NCBI RefSeq assembly: GCF_900156465.1
Contig: NZ_LT707064.1
Coordinates: forward strand, 1,028,001-1,092,000
Length of the DNA: 64,000 nt
Direction: 5' to 3'
Source of the DNA: Pseudomonas sp. 7SR1
Lineage (GTDB): Bacteria > Pseudomonadota > Gammaproteobacteria > Pseudomonadales > Pseudomonadaceae
Part shown: positions 60,887 through 64,000 of the stretch, one piece after another
Numbering within the stretch: the first letter of the stretch is position 1
Layout of the letters: each line of letters opens with the position of its first letter
The notes under the pieces: generated by a model
Seen by the model: only the letters and a program-made list of their open reading frames with translations
What the model was told of the DNA's origin: nothing
The model's database searches: none
Made by a program: the position numbers and the translations under genes

Positions 60887-61405
60887 TTAACGGGGAGGCA
60901 ATTGCTGCAGACGTTCGAGAATGTCCAGCACCACCATTCGTGGTGGCCGCTCGTCGGTTTCCACCACCAGATCGGCGATCTCGCGATACAGCGGATCGCG
61001 CAACTCCAGCAAGTCCCGCAGGGTCTTGGCCGGATCGGCAGTGCGCAACAATGGACGGTTGCGATCCCGGGCGGTACGACCGACCTGCTGCTCCACGGAA
61101 GCATGCAGATAGACCACTCGTCCGCCAGCGTGCAGCGCCTGTCGATTGGCCTCGCGCATCACTGCGCCGCCACCGGTGGCCAGCACCACGCCATCGAATG
61201 CGCAGAGCTCGGCGATCATCGCCTGCTCGCGATCACGAAAGCCGGGTTCGCCTTCCTTGTCGAAGATCCATGGGATATTGGCACCCGTGCGCAATTCAAT
61301 TTCCTTGTCGGAATCTTTGAACGGCAGGCGCAGCTCTTTGGCCAGCAAACGGCCGATGGTGCTTTTTCCAGCCCCCATCGGCCCAACAAGAATCAAATTT
61401 CGCAC
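60887..61405 (-). CDS. aroK: shikimate kinase
   Basis: A 172-residue AroK with P-loop [20 protein letters not shown], the substrate-binding Asp/Arg region [20 protein letters not shown], and [14 protein letters not shown]. It phosphorylates shikimate. It lies 4 bases after pilQ and 178 bases before aroB, where I see no gene. Confidence 0.95.
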   Translation of the reverse strand: MRNLILVGPMGAGKSTIGRLLAKELRLPFKDSDKEIELRTGANIPWIFDKEGEPGFRDREQAMIAELCAFDGVVLATGGGAVMREANRQALHAGGRVVYLHASVEQQVGRTARDRNRPLLRTADPAKTLRDLLELRDPLYREIADLVVETDERPPRMVVLDILERLQQLPPR

Positions 61406-61409
61406 AGAA

Positions 61410-63482
61410 TCAACGACTCACAGCAATCGCCTGGTTGTTCATGATACGCGGAGTGAGGAATACCAGCAGCTCGGATTTTTTCTCCGAAACCACATCACGC
61501 CGGAAAAGGCGGCCAAGATACGGCACATCGCCAAGAAATGGCACCTTATCTACGACCTTGCTCTGAGTATTTGAGAAAACGCCGCCAATCACAATGGTCT
61601 CGCCATCGTTGACCAGCACCTTGGCATTGACCTCGTTTTTCTTGATGGGCGGTACTTCCTGCACCTTGTTCAGGTAATCCGGCTCGTCCTTGGTGACCTT
61701 GACCTCCATGATGATGCGATTGTCCGGGGTGATCTGCGGCGTCACCTCCAGCGACAGCGAGGCCTCCTTGAAGGACACCGAGGTCGCCCCGCTGGAACTG
61801 GCTTCCTGGTAAGGGATTTCCGTGCCCTTGAGGATTTTCGCCGTCTCCTTGTCGGAGGTCACCACCTTGGGCTGGGAGACGATTTCCCCGTTTCCGGTCT
61901 TCTCCATGGCGGTCAGTTCCAGGTCCAGCAGGACATTGTCGGTGATGAACGCGATGCCGATTCCCGATGTGTTGCCCGACGCGCCCATGTCCACGAACGG
62001 CTGGTTGGTGCTGGTGCTGCCCGGTGTGCCGATGGTGGTGGAGTCCCCGGTGCTGACCCCGGAAGCGTTCCAGTTACCCTTGTTCTGTATCGAACCACCC
62101 CAGCGCACCCCCAGGCTCTTGTCGTAATCGACGTTGGCCTCGACGATACGTGCCTCGATCATCACCTGGCGCACCGGGATATCCAGCTGGGCGACGATCC
62201 GTCGCAGTTCATCGAGCCGGTCCTGGGTCTGGTAGGCGATGATGTTGTTGGTTCGCTCATCGACCGTGATGGTGCCGCGCTCATCGGCCTTGGCCTCGGC
62301 GCTGGTCACCGACTGGAACAGCTTGGCGATGTCCGCCGCCTTGGCGTAGTTGACCTGCAGCAGTTCACGCCGCAATGGCGCCAGGTCGGCGATCTGCTTC
62401 TGGGACTCCAGCTCCTGGCGCTCGCGCGCGGCGATTTCATCGGCCGGAGCCACCAGCAACACGTTACCGACCTTGCGCTTGTCCAGCCCCTTGGTCTTGA
62501 GCACCAGGTCCAGGGCCTGGTCCCACGGCACATTCTGCAAGCGCAGGGTAATTGCGCCCTGCACCGTGTCGCTGGCCACCAGGTTCAGGTTGGTGAAATC
62601 GGCGATCAACTGCAGGACCGAACGCACTTCGATGTCCTGGAAGTTGAGGGACAGCTTCTCGCCACTGTAGGCGGCCCGATCGCTATTGCGTTTCTGCAGG
62701 TCTTCGACGGTCATGGGCCGGACGCTGACGGTCAGCCGGTTATCGGTCTGGTAGGTGGAGTAATCGAAGGTACCACCGGGCTCGATACTGACGGTGGCCT
62801 GGTCCGAGCCGGCGCTGGCATTGACGAACTGCACCGGGGTGGCGAAGTCCTTGACGTCCAGGCGCACCCGCAGCGGTTCCGGCAGTTGGGTCCTGGCAAA
62901 GGTGAGGATGATCTTGCCTTCGCGCTCCTGGATGTCCGGAGCGATGGAAGGGTCCGACAGATCGATCACGACATTGCCCTCGCCCTGGGTTCCTCGCTGG
63001 AAATCCACGCCGCGAATGGCCCTGCCCGTCGGCGCCCTGGCCCTCGCCGGCGCAGGACTGGCGGCACCGAGGGACGACGCCTGGGCCGTGGTCCTGGGGG
63101 TCGCGCCCTTGCCGATCACCACGAACAGGCTGTTGCCCTCGACCCGGGCGTCATACGGCGCCAGCTGGGTGAGGCCGATGATCAGCCGCGTACGATCCCC
63201 CGCCTCGACCACGGTGGCGCTGCGCGCATTGCCGCCCCCCAGGTCATGGGTCTTGCGGGCCAGCTGGCTGGTGACCCCGGGCAAGTCCAGGGCAATCCGG
63301 GCCGGCTGCTCGGTGGTATAGCCGCGAGGCGTCGGTGGCGGCCCGTCGAAGGACAGCTTCAACTCGACTCGGTCTCCCGGCAACGCCGCGACATCCAGGG
63401 CCTTGAGGCTGGCCGCATGGGCCATCGGCGACATCAGCGCTATCCATAGCGAAATACCGAGGGCTGTCAAAATCCTGTTCAT
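61410..63482 (-). CDS. pilQ: type IV pilus secretin PilQ
   Basis: A 690-residue outer-membrane secretin. The signal peptide ([20 protein letters not shown]... AHA) is followed by two AMIN domains (about 30-130 and 170-270) that bind peptidoglycan, N0/N1 domains ([40 protein letters not shown]) and the secretin core ([37 protein letters not shown]). It forms the pore for pilus extrusion. The ATG at 63482 overlaps the pilP stop and begins the signal peptide; the longer frame lies inside pilP. Confidence 0.95.
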   Translation of the reverse strand: MNRILTALGISLWIALMSPMAHAASLKALDVAALPGDRVELKLSFDGPPPTPRGYTTEQPARIALDLPGVTSQLARKTHDLGGGNARSATVVEAGDRTRLIIGLTQLAPYDARVEGNSLFVVIGKGATPRTTAQASSLGAASPAPARARAPTGRAIRGVDFQRGTQGEGNVVIDLSDPSIAPDIQEREGKIILTFARTQLPEPLRVRLDVKDFATPVQFVNASAGSDQATVSIEPGGTFDYSTYQTDNRLTVSVRPMTVEDLQKRNSDRAAYSGEKLSLNFQDIEVRSVLQLIADFTNLNLVASDTVQGAITLRLQNVPWDQALDLVLKTKGLDKRKVGNVLLVAPADEIAARERQELESQKQIADLAPLRRELLQVNYAKAADIAKLFQSVTSAEAKADERGTITVDERTNNIIAYQTQDRLDELRRIVAQLDIPVRQVMIEARIVEANVDYDKSLGVRWGGSIQNKGNWNASGVSTGDSTTIGTPGSTSTNQPFVDMGASGNTSGIGIAFITDNVLLDLELTAMEKTGNGEIVSQPKVVTSDKETAKILKGTEIPYQEASSSGATSVSFKEASLSLEVTPQITPDNRIIMEVKVTKDEPDYLNKVQEVPPIKKNEVNAKVLVNDGETIVIGGVFSNTQSKVVDKVPFLGDVPYLGRLFRRDVVSEKKSELLVFLTPRIMNNQAIAVSR

Positions 63483-64000
63483 TGTTGGGATTCCACTAAT
63501 GAGTGCTCTTTCAAAGGAATGGTCCGTGGTCGCTCCAGCCACGTCCCCTCGCCGTCAGGTACGATTTCCACCACATCGACCTGAGTGGCACTGATGGCGA
63601 CGATCCGCCCGTCGTTGCGTCCAAGGTAGTCACCGACCTTGAGCCGATGCACCCCGCCCGCGCCACGCAGCAGCGCGAAGGAACCACTGGCATTGGCAAT
63701 CGTGCCGACCATTTCGAACTGTTCGATATTGAAGCCTTCCAGGTATTGCTTGGTCCGGTTGGGGTCGGGCCGCACATTGCGCGAGCCCTGCTGCCGACTG
63801 GCCTGGTCCACCGGGACCTGCCGGGAAAACGGACTGCGCAGGTTGGCGGCGCTGTAGGTAAAGGTCTCATAGGGCCTGAATACCGGCATCGGCTCGATCT
63901 TGCCGGGCGGGCGCAAGCGGACCTCGTTCATATAGGCGTCCAGGTCGTCGAAGCCATCGCCGCCGTTGCAGCCCGCCAGCACGACCAGGCCCGCCAGCAG
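63479..64000 (-). CDS. pilP: type IV pilus assembly lipoprotein PilP (5' end outside window)
   Basis: The last 173 residues are present; the frame is open to the window edge. It includes the lipobox-like VLAGCNGG, a flexible N-terminal region (DDLDAYMNEVRLRPPGKIEP), and the beta-rich HR domain (YLEGFNIEQFEMVGTIANAS; GVHRLKVGDYLGRNDGRIVA). PilP links the inner-membrane PilNO complex to PilQ. Its stop overlaps the pilQ start by 4 bases, as in pilMNOPQ operons. Confidence 0.93.
   Translation of the reverse strand: MLAGLVVLAGCNGGDGFDDLDAYMNEVRLRPPGKIEPMPVFRPYETFTYSAANLRSPFSRQVPVDQASRQQGSRNVRPDPNRTKQYLEGFNIEQFEMVGTIANASGSFALLRGAGGVHRLKVGDYLGRNDGRIVAISATQVDVVEIVPDGEGTWLERPRTIPLKEHSLVESQQ

Overview
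The window looks like a chromosomal segment of a Pseudomonas from the fluorescens group. The evidence is the high-GC coding style, the order pilP-pilQ-aroK-aroB-damX-like-gltB-gltD-hemE, the set acyl-CoA dehydrogenase / nhaP2 / mscK / selO / parA-like, and several Pseudomonas-type REP palindromes. All calls were made by reading the sequence; no database search was possible.

Layout. 1-4.5 kb: the end of an acyl-CoA dehydrogenase gene, a small zapA-like/coiled-coil pair on the minus strand, and two chemoreceptor-type genes (one membrane-bound, one soluble PAS-PAS type resembling BdlA). 4.6-8.2 kb: a visibly AT-rich accessory block. 8.2-17.4 kb: a two-partner-secretion, contact-dependent-inhibition type locus on the minus strand (cdiB, a 2465-residue cdiA, then a small immunity-type gene). 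The AT-rich block lies downstream of cdiA and is organised as cassettes. Copies of a roughly 50-bp palindrome (AAAAGGGGACAGATTTATTT / AAATAAATCTGTCCCCTTTT around an ACCAGCA core), all in one orientation, separate short orphan toxin 3' tails, most followed at once by an immunity-type gene. Some of these genes are intact and others are decaying through nonsense codons or compensating frameshifts. This array is the most interesting feature of the window.

17.6-26.1 kb: housekeeping genes: K+/H+ antiporter nhaP2, mechanosensitive channel mscK, protein-AMPylating pseudokinase selO, a small acidic protein, thioredoxin trxC and an orphan ParA-type ATPase. 26.4-43.5 kb: a complete aryl-polyene (APE) biosynthesis operon of 19 genes on the plus strand. 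An ammonia-lyase probably makes the aryl acid; an acyl/aryl-ACP ligase fused to a dehydratase, two ACPs, ketosynthases, a chain-length factor, a second dehydratase and a ketoreductase build the polyene; acyltransferases, a glycosyltransferase, a LolA-like protein, an MMPL exporter and a lipoprotein attach and export it. A methyltransferase and a flavin-dependent halogenase-like enzyme may tailor it.

43.7-47.8 kb: a lone 1361-residue protein resembling the large DUF6543/'dermonecrotic toxin'-type proteins, with a distinct C-terminal domain. 47.9-50.2 kb: a divergent LysR regulator / MFS exporter pair like ynfL-ynfM. 50.4-64 kb: conserved minus-strand genes hemE, gltD, gltB, a DamX-like SPOR protein, aroB, aroK, pilQ and the window-truncated pilP.
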